Virus record (IMG/VR): IMGVR_UViG_3300031787_000358 | Span: 1 to 38,032 of that record | Length of the DNA: 38,032 bases | Direction: 5' to 3' (one strand) | Origin: a virus | Shown: positions 1 through 8,665 of the stretch, one piece after another | Layout: each line of letters begins with the position of its first letter | Numbering within the stretch: position 1 is the first letter of the stretch | Notes under the pieces: generated by a model | Databases searched by the model: none | Told to the model about the DNA's origin: nothing | The model's input: only the letters and a program-made list of their open reading frames with translations | Program-made: the position numbers and the translations under genes

Positions 1-10
1 AATCTCAAAC
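1..10. repeat. 10-bp direct terminal repeat, left copy
   Basis: The first ten bases (AATCTCAAAC) are identical to the last ten of the window (38023-38032). This indicates a closed or completely represented phage genome. The repeat could be a short assembly overlap or filled-in cohesive ends. It sits between the HNH genes and the terminase genes, where cos sites of HK97-type phages lie. Confidence 0.75.
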
Positions 11-35
11 CCCACGGTTTCCTTCCGCGTGCGCG

Positions 36-59
36 GCCGCAAAAATCAGCGGCGTTTTT
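36..59 (+). terminator. Hairpin with T-run before terminase genes
   Basis: GCCGC (36-40) and GCGGC (49-53) form a 5-bp stem around an 8-nt loop, followed by G and five T (55-59). It could terminate transcripts entering from the HNH genes across the circular junction, or be part of the packaging-start region. The stem is short, so either role is tentative. Confidence 0.4.
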
Positions 60-69
60 GAGGTGAGCC

Positions 70-540
70 ATGGCCAGAGGCCGAAAGCCGATCCCGGAGG
101 CGGCTAAGCGTCTGGCCGGCAACCCAGGCAAGCGAAAGATCCGTCCCGATCTGCCGGCCCCGGCTGGATCGCCGCCGATGCCGAAGCGTCTCATGGTCGA
201 GCCGCTCGCCGTGGAGAAGTGGAACGAGCTCGTGCCGATCCTGCTGGGCCTCGGCACGCTCACTACTGCTGACGGCGAAGCGTTGGCGACTTTGTGCGAG
301 GTGTACGCTGCGACGCAGGCGTGCCTACTCGAGCTGCGGGCCACTGGCCCGGTGATGCGAACCGACCTGGGTGGCGTCAAACCGAATCCGGCTGGCCCGT
401 TGTATCGCAGTTTAGTGGCGCTGCAGGCTTCGCTAATGGGCGAGTTTGGGCTGACCCCGAGCAGTAGGACGCGGCTAGGTGGCAAGGAAGAAAAGCCAAC
501 CGACGAAGTCGAAGAGTTCTTTAAGCTCCACGGTGCCTGA
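70..540 (+). CDS. terS: Terminase small subunit (P27-like)
   Basis: This 156-residue protein is the DNA-recognition subunit of the packaging motor. It would bind the packaging start site and load the large subunit. The basic N-terminus with GRKP and AGNPGKR motifs, the helical middle and the acidic C-terminus (DEVEEFF) match the P27 family of small terminases. The start is supported by GAGGTGAG a few bases upstream. It overlaps the large terminase gene by 62 bp, which is normal for this pair. Family assignment is by pattern recognition only. Confidence 0.9.
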   Translation: MARGRKPIPEAAKRLAGNPGKRKIRPDLPAPAGSPPMPKRLMVEPLAVEKWNELVPILLGLGTLTTADGEALATLCEVYAATQACLLELRATGPVMRTDLGGVKPNPAGPLYRSLVALQASLMGEFGLTPSSRTRLGGKEEKPTDEVEEFFKLHGA

Positions 541-2080
541 TCTCTGCAAAGAGGGGCAAGCCAAGTACGAGCGGGTGGTGCACTTCTTCGAGAAGATCTT
601 GCGCCACAGCAAGGGGCAGAACGCCGGCAAGCCGTTCACGCTTCTGCCGTGGCAGCACCACGTCATGCGTGAACTCTTCGGCCGGCTGAACCATGACGGG
701 TTGCGGCAGCATCGAGTCGGGTACATCGAGCTCCCTAAGAAGCAGGGCAAGTCCACCACGCTTGCTGGCATCGCTCTCTACATGACCGCCTTCGACTCCG
801 AGCCGGGGGCCGAAGTCTACGGTGCGGCCTGCGATCGAGAGCAGGCGGGCATCATCTACCGGGAAGCGGCTTCGATGGTGCGGGCTTCGCCGGCGTTGTC
901 GCGCCATCTCGAGGTGATCGACAGCCGGAAGACGATCGTTCACAAGGCGAGCAACTCGTTCTATCGCGTGCTCTCGGCTGACGCGTTCCGTGCGGAAGGG
1001 CTGAACATTCACGCCCTGCTCTTTGACGAATTGCACGCCCAGCGAGACCGGCGATTGTGGGACGCCCTGCGGTACGGCGGTGCGGCTCGCCGGCAGCCGC
1101 TCATCCTGTCAATCACCACGGCGGGCTATGACCGCAAGTCGATCTGCTGGGAGCAGCACGCCTACGCTGAGCGGTGCATTGCCGACCCCACAGTTGATCC
1201 GGCTTTCTTCGGGTGCATTTACGCCGCGTCGCCCGAGGACGATTGGAAAGACCCGAAGACGTGGCACAAAGCCAACCCGTCGCTGGGCGAGACGATCACG
1301 GTGGATTCTTTCGCGGCCGACGCCCGCGAAGCCGAGCAATCGCCGTCGAAGCTCAATTCGTTCCTGCGGTATCGGCTTAACGTCTGGACTACCCAGGACG
1401 TACGGTGGCTCTCGCCTGACAACTGGGCAAAGTGCGGCAAGCCGCTGTCTGGCGACCTGGAGAAGCGTGAGTGGTACGCCGGGCTTGACCTTGCGACCAC
1501 CTACGACTTGTCGGCCCTGGTGCTCGTGAGCCAGGCCGAGGACGGCACCTTCGATGTCCTGCCGTTCTTCTGGGTTCCGCAGGAGAACGCTGCCGAGCGG
1601 ACGCAGCGTGACAAGGTGGACTACATCGGGTGGATTCGGGACGGGTACATCAGGGCCACCGATGGCAACGTCACGGACTACGACGTGATCCGGCGAGACA
1701 TCGTTGAGCTCTCGCAGAAGTTCAATATCCGGCAGGTGGGAATCGACCGCTGGAACGCCACGCAACTCGCTACCCAACTGCAAGGGGAAGGCGTGAATGT
1801 GACAGGCTTTGGACAGGGCTACGGATCCATGAGCAGCCCGAGCAAGCAGCTGGAGAACCTCGTGCTCTCGGAGAAGATCCGCCACGGGAATCATCCGGTG
1901 CTGTCGTGGATGGCTGGCAACGTGGCAGTGCAGACCGACCACCAGGGCAACATCAAGCCGAGCAAGGCGAAAAGCACGGAACGCATCGACGGCATTGTCT
2001 CGCTGGTGATGGGCCTCGGACTGCACGCCGTGGCGACTGCGAAACCAGCCGAGCAGAACTGGGACATCATCACCCTATGA
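479..2080 (+). CDS. terL: Terminase large subunit
   Basis: This is the ATPase/nuclease motor that pumps DNA into the prohead and cuts concatemers (533 aa, HK97-like Terminase_1 family). A Walker-A-like loop ELPKKQGKST lies at about residues 84-93 and Walker B LLFDE at about 180-184. The C-terminal RNase-H-like nuclease domain opens with GLDLATTYDLSAL near residue 334, with the first catalytic Asp near 336. The start is a GTG inside the small-subunit gene. The stop overlaps the portal start (ATGA). Length and domain order are typical and nothing looks broken. Confidence 0.96.
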   Translation: MARKKSQPTKSKSSLSSTVPDLCKEGQAKYERVVHFFEKILRHSKGQNAGKPFTLLPWQHHVMRELFGRLNHDGLRQHRVGYIELPKKQGKSTTLAGIALYMTAFDSEPGAEVYGAACDREQAGIIYREAASMVRASPALSRHLEVIDSRKTIVHKASNSFYRVLSADAFRAEGLNIHALLFDELHAQRDRRLWDALRYGGAARRQPLILSITTAGYDRKSICWEQHAYAERCIADPTVDPAFFGCIYAASPEDDWKDPKTWHKANPSLGETITVDSFAADAREAEQSPSKLNSFLRYRLNVWTTQDVRWLSPDNWAKCGKPLSGDLEKREWYAGLDLATTYDLSALVLVSQAEDGTFDVLPFFWVPQENAAERTQRDKVDYIGWIRDGYIRATDGNVTDYDVIRRDIVELSQKFNIRQVGIDRWNATQLATQLQGEGVNVTGFGQGYGSMSSPSKQLENLVLSEKIRHGNHPVLSWMAGNVAVQTDHQGNIKPSKAKSTERIDGIVSLVMGLGLHAVATAKPAEQNWDIITL

Positions 2081-3369
2081 ACGAAAACGCCGTCGCCGAC
2101 TACAAGATGTTCGACCTGCGTGGCATCGACTGGCCCGAGGTTTCGCCGAGCCGCACGCCGTCTGGCGTTCGCGTCAACGCCGACAACTCGATGGCGTGCT
2201 CTGCGTACACGGCCTGCATCCGGGTGATCTCTGATGCGGTGTCGGCCCTGCCGCTCCACGTCTACGAGCGGCTCGCCAATGGTGGCAAGCAGAAGGCCAC
2301 GAGCCACCCCGTGTATCGCCTGCTGCACATGCAGCCCAACCCGTGGCAGACGGCCCAAGAGTTTCGGGATTGGATGACGGGCATGTACCTCCACTACGGT
2401 GCGAGCTACGCCGAGATCCGCCCAGGTGCTCGCGGTGCCGTGTCGGAACTGTGGCCGCTGCATTCGTCTCGGATGGAAGCCGAGCGGCTGGAAGACGGCA
2501 CGCTGCGGTATCGCTACCGCGAGCCGAGCGGCAGGCAGACGGTCTACAGCCAAGAGCAGATCTTCGCATTGCGGTTCACGACCGAGGACGGCATCAAGCC
2601 GATCCCCACGTACAAGCTGTTCCAAAACGTGATCGGGCTTTCGCAGGCCCTTGAGGCTCACGCGGCGACATTCTTTGGGAACAATGCACGCCCTGGGATT
2701 GTCCTTGAATCCGACAACCCGATACCGGCTGAGGCTGCCGAAAGGCTCCGCGAGCAGTGGGAGCGGATGCACCGTGGGGCAGACAAGGCGTTTCGCACGG
2801 CAGTGCTTCCAAACGGCGTGAAAGCTCACGAACTCTCAAGCAGCAATGAGGCTGCCCAGATGCTTGAGAGTCGCAACTTTGCTGTGACCGAGTGCGCCAG
2901 GATCTTTCGCGTGCCCTGTCACATGATCCAACAGCTGGACCGCAGTACATACAACAACATTGAGGTGCAAGGCACGGAGTTCGTGCAGCACTGCCTGCTG
3001 CCTCATCTCAAGCGATGGGAAGCCGCAATCTCGCGTGATCTGATCGTGGACGACGAGCGGTATTTCGCCGAGCACAGCGTCTCTGGCCTACTGCGTGGCG
3101 ACCACGCGAGCCGGTCGGCCTACTACGTCTCGGCCCTGCAAAACGGGTGGATGACGATCAACGAGATTCGGGAACTGGAAAACCTGAACCCAATCGGACC
3201 GGAAGGCGACAAGCACTTCGTGCAGTTGAACATGACCACGCTGGACAAGGTGGGCCAGGAGCCACCGGCACCGGAGCCGATGCCCGAGCCGCCCGTCGAG
3301 GACGAGGAAAGCCCGGCCGATGACGCCGAAGACCAGGCCGAAGAGGAGGACACGACAGATGGAAATTGA
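2077..3369 (+). CDS. Portal protein (HK97 type)
   Basis: The portal is the dodecameric ring at the head vertex through which DNA enters and leaves. The 430-residue product shows the usual signature: an N-terminal segment with AYTACIRVISDAVSALPLHVY, a PNPWQTAQEFRDWM stretch, then a crown region, and a C-terminal acidic Pro/Glu-rich tail. I chose the ATG at 2077 because it overlaps the terminase stop; a longer open frame reaching back to 1906 lies inside terL. The acidic tail overlaps the protease start. Confidence 0.94.
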   Translation: MNENAVADYKMFDLRGIDWPEVSPSRTPSGVRVNADNSMACSAYTACIRVISDAVSALPLHVYERLANGGKQKATSHPVYRLLHMQPNPWQTAQEFRDWMTGMYLHYGASYAEIRPGARGAVSELWPLHSSRMEAERLEDGTLRYRYREPSGRQTVYSQEQIFALRFTTEDGIKPIPTYKLFQNVIGLSQALEAHAATFFGNNARPGIVLESDNPIPAEAAERLREQWERMHRGADKAFRTAVLPNGVKAHELSSSNEAAQMLESRNFAVTECARIFRVPCHMIQQLDRSTYNNIEVQGTEFVQHCLLPHLKRWEAAISRDLIVDDERYFAEHSVSGLLRGDHASRSAYYVSALQNGWMTINEIRELENLNPIGPEGDKHFVQLNMTTLDKVGQEPPAPEPMPEPPVEDEESPADDAEDQAEEEDTTDGN

Positions 3370-4009
3370 ACGCCGCGACTTTGCCTTTGAGGACGAGCAC
3401 GAACTGATCGTGGAAAGCCGTGCCGATGGCCGGGCCGCGATCATCGGCTATGCCGCCGTCTACAACCGGCTTTCTCTTGACCTTGGCGGGTTCAAGGAAG
3501 AGATCCTGCCGGGGGCGTTCGACAGGATCCTCAACCGCCAGCGGGGCAAGGGCGACGTGGTGGCCCTGTTCAATCACGACAGCAACATCGTCCTCGGTCG
3601 CACGTCTTCCGGCACGCTGGAACTCTCGTCTGACGAGAAGGGCCTGCGGTACGTGGTGACGCCGCCCGTGAGCCGGGCTGACGTGCTCGAGCTCATCCAG
3701 CGGCGTGACGTGCGTGGCTCGTCGTTCGCCTTCACGGTGGACCCGAAGAACGAATCGTTCCGCACCGGTGAAGACGGCAAGGCAGTGCGGCAGATCCGCG
3801 AGGTGAGCGGGCTGTACGACGTTGGCCCGGTTCTGGTGCCCGCGTACCCGTCAACGTCGGCCGGCGTCGCCATGCGTTCCTATGAAGCGTGGCTGGCGTC
3901 GCAGACCGAGCCCACGCCCGAGCCTGCGGCCCAGGCGGATCGTTCGCGTTCGGCCCTGCGGGGCGTCGCCGCCGCCTGGGCTGCTTCTCTGAGGCTTCGC
4001 AATGGCTGA
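3359..4009 (+). CDS. Prohead protease (HK97 gp4-like)
   Basis: A 216-residue serine protease of the U35/S78 type, which cleaves the capsid scaffold (delta) domain during head maturation. It has the GYAAVYN opening strand, the catalytic-His region ALFNHDSNIVLGR, and the Ser region GSSFAF. The ATG at 3359 is preceded by GAGGAGG about 10 nt upstream and overlaps the portal end by 11 bp. An upstream ATG at 3320 in the same frame lacks such a site. The Ala/Arg-rich C-terminus is probably a removable tail. Confidence 0.93.
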   Translation: MEIERRDFAFEDEHELIVESRADGRAAIIGYAAVYNRLSLDLGGFKEEILPGAFDRILNRQRGKGDVVALFNHDSNIVLGRTSSGTLELSSDEKGLRYVVTPPVSRADVLELIQRRDVRGSSFAFTVDPKNESFRTGEDGKAVRQIREVSGLYDVGPVLVPAYPSTSAGVAMRSYEAWLASQTEPTPEPAAQADRSRSALRGVAAAWAASLRLRNG

Positions 4010-4172
4010 GCCACGCTGCACATGCGGCGAGAAGTTGCGTTGTCGTTCCAGCCGCCCGTGCGGTGACGAGCGGCAGCGGTACTTGCGTTGCCCGAGGTGC
4101 GGTGCCCGTGCGGTGGCGTTTGTGAAAACAACACTTTCCGAAGTGCGGTTCTGCAAGAGAAGCACGAGGTAG
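4002..4172 (+). CDS. Small zinc-ribbon protein
   Basis: A 56-residue product starting inside the protease stop (8-bp overlap). It carries paired cysteines CTC (6-8), C14, C20 and CPRC (30-33), a pattern typical of zinc ribbons, and a basic C-terminus. It sits between protease and capsid genes. Its role is unknown; small zinc proteins in this slot are not a standard head component. The overlap with the upstream gene and the ordered Cys spacing argue that it is real. Confidence 0.6.
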   Translation: MAEPRCTCGEKLRCRSSRPCGDERQRYLRCPRCGARAVAFVKTTLSEVRFCKRSTR

Positions 4173-4220
4173 TGCGACGTTGGACTCCATCGGCAATACC
4201 GCCGGCGGAGACATCACACA

Positions 4221-5534
4221 GTGGACAACCTCAAGAAGCTGCAGGACGAGGCCGTTGCCCTCGCCAACCGGATCGACGCCGTGCGTGCCATCGAAGGCGA
4301 CGCGGACAAGAACGCCGAGCGTGACCTCGAACTCGAGACGCTGACGGCAGACGCCGCCAAGCTCGCCAAGAAGATCGACTTCGAGAAGTCGGTTGCCGAG
4401 TCGGCGAAGAATCTCCGCAGCGTGGTTGATCGCTGCTCGCCGGCCCCCGAGGCCACCGAGGAGCGGAGCGAGAAGGTCCGCGTTGAGGCGGTCCCGTTCT
4501 CGGGTCGGCTCCGTGCGTTCGAGAACGCCAAGGACGCGTACTCGGTCGGCATGTGGTTCAAGGCCAAGGGCGGCGACGTTGAGGCCAAGCGGTGGTGCCA
4601 GGACCACGGCGTTGAGGCTCGTGCCCAGGGTTCGACCGGTTCCACGACCGGTGCGGCCTTCGTGCCTGACGTGCTCTCTTCGACCGTGATCCGGCTCGTG
4701 GACCAGTATTCCGCCTTCGCTCAGAACGCCACCAACGTGGTGATGCCGAGCGACGTGCTGCTTTTTCCTCGCAGAAGCGCGGGAGCCACCGCGTACTGGA
4801 TCGATGAGAACTCGGCAATCACTGCCAGCGACCCGACCTCCAATCAGGTCACGCTGACGGCGAAGAAGGTGACCGGGGCGGTGGTCATCGCGTCGGAGCT
4901 CCTGCAGGACTCCATCGTGTCGATCGCCGACTGGATCGCCGCCGAGCTGGCCCTGACGCTGAGCAACGCCGTCGAGACGGCTGCGTTCAGCGGCAACCCG
5001 AGCAACGCCCCTGGCGTGGCCGGTCTTGTGACCAGCCACACGGGTGGCCTCCTTCAGTCCTCGACCTACACGGCTTCGCTCGTGACGGCTGCCGGCGACA
5101 CGCCCGACGAGGTCACGAAGGCCAATCTCCTGGCGATGATGGCGGCGGTTCCGCAGCACTCGCGTCAGGGTGCCAAGTGGTTCTGCTCGCCGTTCTTCTT
5201 CGCCACCTGCATGCAGAATCTCGATCTCGCCCAGGGCGGGTCGGTCGGCATGGCGGCTGGCATGGGTCCGACCTTCCTGGGTTCGCCGGTGGTTCTCACC
5301 GACCGGCTCCCGAGCGGTGCGGACTCGACGGGTGCGATCATGGCCCTTTACGGGAACATGGCGAACTCGAGCTACTACGGCATCCGCCAGGCCATCGAGA
5401 TCGCGTCCAGCGATCAGGTGAACTTCCTGAGCGACCAGACCGTGATCCGTGCGGTGGCTCGCGTGGCGATCACGCACGCCAACCTCGGCACCTCGACGGT
5501 GGCCGGCCCGATCATCGGCCTGGTCGGTGCGTGA
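4221..5534 (+). CDS. Major capsid protein (HK97 fold)
   Basis: The 437-residue shell subunit. The first ~110 residues are a charged coiled coil (DNLKKLQDEAVALANRIDAV onward), the delta/scaffold domain expected to be removed by the adjacent protease. The rest has HK97-fold hallmarks: a GSTGSTTGAAFVPDVLSSTVI junction, a spine-helix region, and a C-terminal AVARVAITHANLG segment. The start is GTG at 4221 with GGAG about 10 nt upstream. A strong hairpin follows the stop. Confidence 0.95.
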   Translation: MDNLKKLQDEAVALANRIDAVRAIEGDADKNAERDLELETLTADAAKLAKKIDFEKSVAESAKNLRSVVDRCSPAPEATEERSEKVRVEAVPFSGRLRAFENAKDAYSVGMWFKAKGGDVEAKRWCQDHGVEARAQGSTGSTTGAAFVPDVLSSTVIRLVDQYSAFAQNATNVVMPSDVLLFPRRSAGATAYWIDENSAITASDPTSNQVTLTAKKVTGAVVIASELLQDSIVSIADWIAAELALTLSNAVETAAFSGNPSNAPGVAGLVTSHTGGLLQSSTYTASLVTAAGDTPDEVTKANLLAMMAAVPQHSRQGAKWFCSPFFFATCMQNLDLAQGGSVGMAAGMGPTFLGSPVVLTDRLPSGADSTGAIMALYGNMANSSYYGIRQAIEIASSDQVNFLSDQTVIRAVARVAITHANLGTSTVAGPIIGLVGA

Positions 5535-5563
5535 GCCTGACGGCTTGACGTGATGTGCAAACT

Positions 5564-5596
5564 GGGCGGGCCGCTCCACAACGGGGCGGCCCGCTC
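5564..5596 (+). terminator. 14-bp GC-rich hairpin after capsid gene
   Basis: Positions 5564-5577 pair with 5583-5596 (14 bp including two G-T wobbles) around an ACAAC loop, followed by TCGTTT. It lies 30 bp after the capsid stop and before the glycosyltransferase. It probably acts as a terminator or a processing/stability hairpin that raises capsid mRNA over downstream genes. The T-run is short, so termination may be partial. Confidence 0.7.
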
Positions 5597-5614
5597 TCGT
5601 TTGCGAGGTTGACA

Positions 5615-6349
5615 ATGCTGGTCAAGGTCGGCGGCACGGAAGTTGACATCCGTGTGGAAGCCATCCTGTCGATGCCCAGGTTGAGTTTTACGGCCAACCA
5701 TTTCGCCTGGGCTCAGGCACTCATGCCGCTTGGCATTCGCCCCACGATGGGCACCGGTGCGTTCTGGAGCCAGGTGAATACCCGCGTGATGGAGCAGTTC
5801 ATTGACAAGGCCGAATACCTGCTGGCCATCGACTACGACACGTTCTTCACGAAGGAAGACATTGAGCACCTCTTCGCCCTTGCGATGACGTTCCAATGCG
5901 ATGCCATCACGGGCCTGCAGACTAAGCGGGAAGACGGCCGCCCGATGCTCACGCTGAAGGGCATGCTGGACAACCCGCCGCCGGACGGCAGCACCAAGGT
6001 TGATAAGGCGTGGTTCGCCGAGCCGGTGCAGGAAGTGGACTCTGCTCACTTTGGGCTGACCGTCATCAGCACGGCGGCTCTCAAGCGGTGCAAGAAGCCA
6101 TGGTTCTGGTCGAAACCCGGCCCTGACGGCTCGTGGCATGAAGGCCGCGTCGATGACGATATTTGGTTCTGGAAGAACTGGCGCGAGAGCGGGAACAAGG
6201 TCTACGTCTCGCCACGCGTCGTGCTAGGCCACGGCGAGTACGTCGTGACGTGGCCCGGCAAGAATCTCAGCAGCCCTGTTTTCCAGTGGGCTACCGAGTT
6301 CACGAACACGCTGAAACGCCCTGAGTCTGCATGGAGTGTCCCCCAATGA
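5615..6349 (+). CDS. Glycosyltransferase (GT-A-like)
   Basis: This 244-residue protein resembles GT-A glycosyltransferases: a Rossmann-like start, a central metal-binding motif of DxD type (IDYDTFF, about residues 72-78), and a later DDDIWFWKNW acidic segment suited to acceptor or catalytic roles. I chose the ATG at 5615; an upstream in-frame start at 5555 would run through the terminator hairpin. It sits between the capsid and connector genes, an unusual slot. It may modify the capsid or another virion protein. The donor sugar is unknown. Confidence 0.75.
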   Translation: MLVKVGGTEVDIRVEAILSMPRLSFTANHFAWAQALMPLGIRPTMGTGAFWSQVNTRVMEQFIDKAEYLLAIDYDTFFTKEDIEHLFALAMTFQCDAITGLQTKREDGRPMLTLKGMLDNPPPDGSTKVDKAWFAEPVQEVDSAHFGLTVISTAALKRCKKPWFWSKPGPDGSWHEGRVDDDIWFWKNWRESGNKVYVSPRVVLGHGEYVVTWPGKNLSSPVFQWATEFTNTLKRPESAWSVPQ

Positions 6350-6585
6350 AGAAAATCACATTTACCCGTGCGTGGCGTGCCTACCGCAAGGGGCAGTCGG
6401 TAGAGATGACGGGCGGGCTGGCGACGCAGCTGGTGGCCCAGGGCGTGGCCATCGAAGACCGGCAGCAGGATCTGATCGAGACGGCCGCCATCGAGCACGA
6501 CGCCGAGACGGCAGACGCCACGCCCAGGAGACGAGGACGCCGTGCAGTACCGAAGTCTGACCAGAGCGACGCCGCCAGCAGTTGA
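6346..6585 (+). CDS. Small head-module protein
   Basis: A 79-residue product whose ATG overlaps the glycosyltransferase stop. The N-terminus (KKITFTRAWRAYRKGQSVEM) and the following GLATQLVAQGVA resemble small proteins commonly encoded just before the head-tail connector in HK97-like phages. The C-terminus is Arg-rich and low in structure. It overlaps the connector gene by 44 bp. The function is unknown. Confidence 0.75.
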   Translation: MKKITFTRAWRAYRKGQSVEMTGGLATQLVAQGVAIEDRQQDLIETAAIEHDAETADATPRRRGRRAVPKSDQSDAASS

Positions 6586-7156
6586 GCCCGTCACGCTCGC
6601 CGAGGCCAAGGCCCACCTGCGGGTCGATACCAGCGACGATGACACCTACATCGGCACGCTGATCGCTGCGGCCCGTGAGTGGTGCGAAGAGTATCTCGAC
6701 CGCACGCTGGTGCATACGCAGTGGGTGGTGCGGTTCGACACGTTCCCGCCGGACGGGACGCACGACATCGAACTGCCGCGCCCGCCAATGGCTACCGCTG
6801 GCACGACCACGGCGGTGGCTCTGACTTTCACGTTTGAGAACGGCACCACGTCCACCTACTCGACGGCGAGCTACCGCGTGGACCGTGCCGGCACGCCTGG
6901 CACCGTGAAGACGCTCTACGGCCAGACGTGGCCGCCGCATCTGCGGGATGACAACGCTATCAGCGTGACGTGGTGGGGCGGGTACGGGGCGAGCGGCACG
7001 AGTGTGCCGGCGGCTATCCGGCACGCGATCCTGATGCTGGTGGGTCACTGGTACGACGGTGCCCGCAGCGGCGTGCTCACGGGCAGTATCTCCAAGGAAG
7101 TCGAGTTCGGCGTGAAGTCCCTGCTCGACTCGCAACGCTGGGGCTCTTACCGATGA
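6542..7156 (+). CDS. Head-tail connector (HK97 gp6-like)
   Basis: A 204-residue adaptor predicted to form a ring below the portal. The N-terminal VEPVTLAEAKAHLRVDTSDDDTYIGTLIAAAREWCEEYLDRTL is characteristic of the phage connector family (HK97 gp6 / SPP1 gp15 type). A beta-rich insert follows, then the final helix AIRHAILMLVGHWYDGA. The start is GTG at 6542, inside the preceding gene. The stop overlaps the head-closure start (ATGA). Confidence 0.9.
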   Translation: MQYRSLTRATPPAVEPVTLAEAKAHLRVDTSDDDTYIGTLIAAAREWCEEYLDRTLVHTQWVVRFDTFPPDGTHDIELPRPPMATAGTTTAVALTFTFENGTTSTYSTASYRVDRAGTPGTVKTLYGQTWPPHLRDDNAISVTWWGGYGASGTSVPAAIRHAILMLVGHWYDGARSGVLTGSISKEVEFGVKSLLDSQRWGSYR

Positions 7157-7473
7157 TCGACGCCGGCCGGCTCCGCGAGCGTGTCACGGTGCAGATTGCC
7201 AGCGGCACGACGAACGCCCTCGGCGAGCAGGTGCTGTCGTGGAGCAATTCGTCGGCCGTGTGGGCAAGCGTGGAAGGCGTGAGTGCACGCGAGTCGCTGG
7301 GGCTGGGACAGCAAGAGATCGGCGTCACGCATCGCGTGCGGATGCGTTACCTGCCGGGGCTGACGCAGAACATGCGGTTCGCCTGGCGGAACCGGACGCT
7401 AGAGATTGTCAGTCTGCTCGAGCGGGGCAACCGCAGCGAGCACGAGATCATCTGCCAGGAGACGATCCCGTAA
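7153..7473 (+). CDS. Head closure / head-tail joining protein
   Basis: This 106-residue protein starts MIDAGRLRERVTVQ and contains WASVEGVSARES and THRVRMRYLPGL, the standard pattern of the phage head-tail joining family (SPP1 gp16-like stopper). It would seal the filled head and accept the tail. The ATG overlaps the connector stop. A much longer in-frame open frame upstream lies within the connector and is not used. Confidence 0.9.
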   Translation: MIDAGRLRERVTVQIASGTTNALGEQVLSWSNSSAVWASVEGVSARESLGLGQQEIGVTHRVRMRYLPGLTQNMRFAWRNRTLEIVSLLERGNRSEHEIICQETIP

Positions 7474-8255
7474 TGGCGAGCGTCTTCGCTGGCGGCAGCG
7501 ATAGGCCGCTGATCAAGTTGGCACTCGGAAAAGGCAAGAAGGCGAAAGCCTTGTTTGCCGTTGAGCCGCTGGCAGACGTGGCGGCCGAGCTCAAGAAGCT
7601 GCCGCGAGACATCAGCACGAAGTACCAGCTGCGTGCACTCAAGAAAGCGGCGAAGCCAGGCCAGGAAGCGTTGCGGAAGAACGTCGCCGCCCTCGGTGAA
7701 GTCACTGGCAACCTGCTGGCGAGCGTCAGCCAGGTCAGCAGGAAGTACACAAACAACAAGGCAAAGCTGCCGGTGGGCGTTGTCGTGGTTGGCTTTCGTC
7801 GCCCGGTGAACAGCAAGAGCCAGAAGGGTGCCACGCCAGCCTTCATCGGCGGCACAGTCCTGAAGGGTCCAAATCGGGCGTACCACTCGCATCTCGTCGA
7901 GTACGGCACGCAGCCCAGGTCTGCTGGCAAGTCCAAGCGTGTCAGCCGTCGCCGTGTGATCCTCGGCGGCAGGATTCGCACGCTCACGGAACGGGCGAAG
8001 GAGAAGCCGTCCGGCCGTGGCGTCCTGTCATCGTTCAAGACTCGCGGGCCGTTCTTCCGGCCTGGCGTCCGCCGCTACCCCGTTGACTTCATCGCAACAG
8101 GCACCGTCCGTGGGAGCCCGGCTCGCCGGCCGCTGACGCGGGCCTTCCAGTCCACGAAGAGCCAGATGCAGAGCATCTTGGACGTGGAGATGCGTAAGGC
8201 CCTGACGGCAGCGATCCGTGCAACCCAGAAGAAATACGGAGACTTCGGCCTATGA
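7473..8255 (+). CDS. HK97 gp10-like tail completion protein
   Basis: A 260-residue, strongly basic product. It has an N-terminal helix (LADVAAELKKLPRDISTKYQLRALKKAAKPG) and a later HLVEYGTQPR motif, as in the HK97 gp10 family of tail-completion proteins. It is longer than the usual ~150 residues because of basic loops in the middle. The TAATG junction couples it to the head-closure gene, and the 3' end overlaps the tail terminator gene by 4 bp. Confidence 0.82.
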   Translation: MASVFAGGSDRPLIKLALGKGKKAKALFAVEPLADVAAELKKLPRDISTKYQLRALKKAAKPGQEALRKNVAALGEVTGNLLASVSQVSRKYTNNKAKLPVGVVVVGFRRPVNSKSQKGATPAFIGGTVLKGPNRAYHSHLVEYGTQPRSAGKSKRVSRRRVILGGRIRTLTERAKEKPSGRGVLSSFKTRGPFFRPGVRRYPVDFIATGTVRGSPARRPLTRAFQSTKSQMQSILDVEMRKALTAAIRATQKKYGDFGL

Positions 8256-8662
8256 AATCGCCAGAAGCCGTCCTGCGTACCGCCCTGGTTGGCAGCACGG
8301 CCGTCACCACGCTCGTCGGCACGCGGATCTACCCGGTGCTCGCCCCGGCGTCAGCCACGCTGCCGTTTGTCACATGGCGGCGTACTGGCATCCAGCGAGA
8401 GCAGACGCTGCGAAACCCGATGGGCATGCCGCGCGTCACCCTGGAGTATCAGGTGTACGGCGTCACGTATGACCAGACCCGCGAGGTGGCGGACGCCATG
8501 CGTGTCGTTCTGGATGGCTACGGGGGCCAGTCGGAAAATACGGTGGTGGAGCAGGTGTCGTTGGAGAACGAATCCGACGACTTCGTTTCACTCGGCGGAG
8601 CAGAGATGCCGCCGGCGTATCAGATCACGCAGACCTACGACATCCGCTGGCAGGAGAGCTGA
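8252..8662 (+). CDS. Tail terminator (DUF3168-like)
   Basis: A 136-residue protein of the DUF3168/tail-terminator type: the N-terminal helix SPEAVLRTALVGSTAVTTLVGTRIYP, the PFVTWRR strand, and the C-terminal YQITQTYDIRW strand. In siphophages this ring stops tail-tube polymerisation and joins the tail to the head. It starts with ATGA coupling and is followed 3 bp later by the tail tube gene. Confidence 0.82.
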   Translation: MKSPEAVLRTALVGSTAVTTLVGTRIYPVLAPASATLPFVTWRRTGIQREQTLRNPMGMPRVTLEYQVYGVTYDQTREVADAMRVVLDGYGGQSENTVVEQVSLENESDDFVSLGGAEMPPAYQITQTYDIRWQES

Positions 8663-8665
8663 CGA

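Noticed and set aside
3732-5615. A 627-codon open frame on the - strand
   Set aside because: It lies opposite the protease and capsid genes and has an Arg/His/Gly-rich composition typical of antisense frames in GC-rich DNA. No ribosome site or family pattern.
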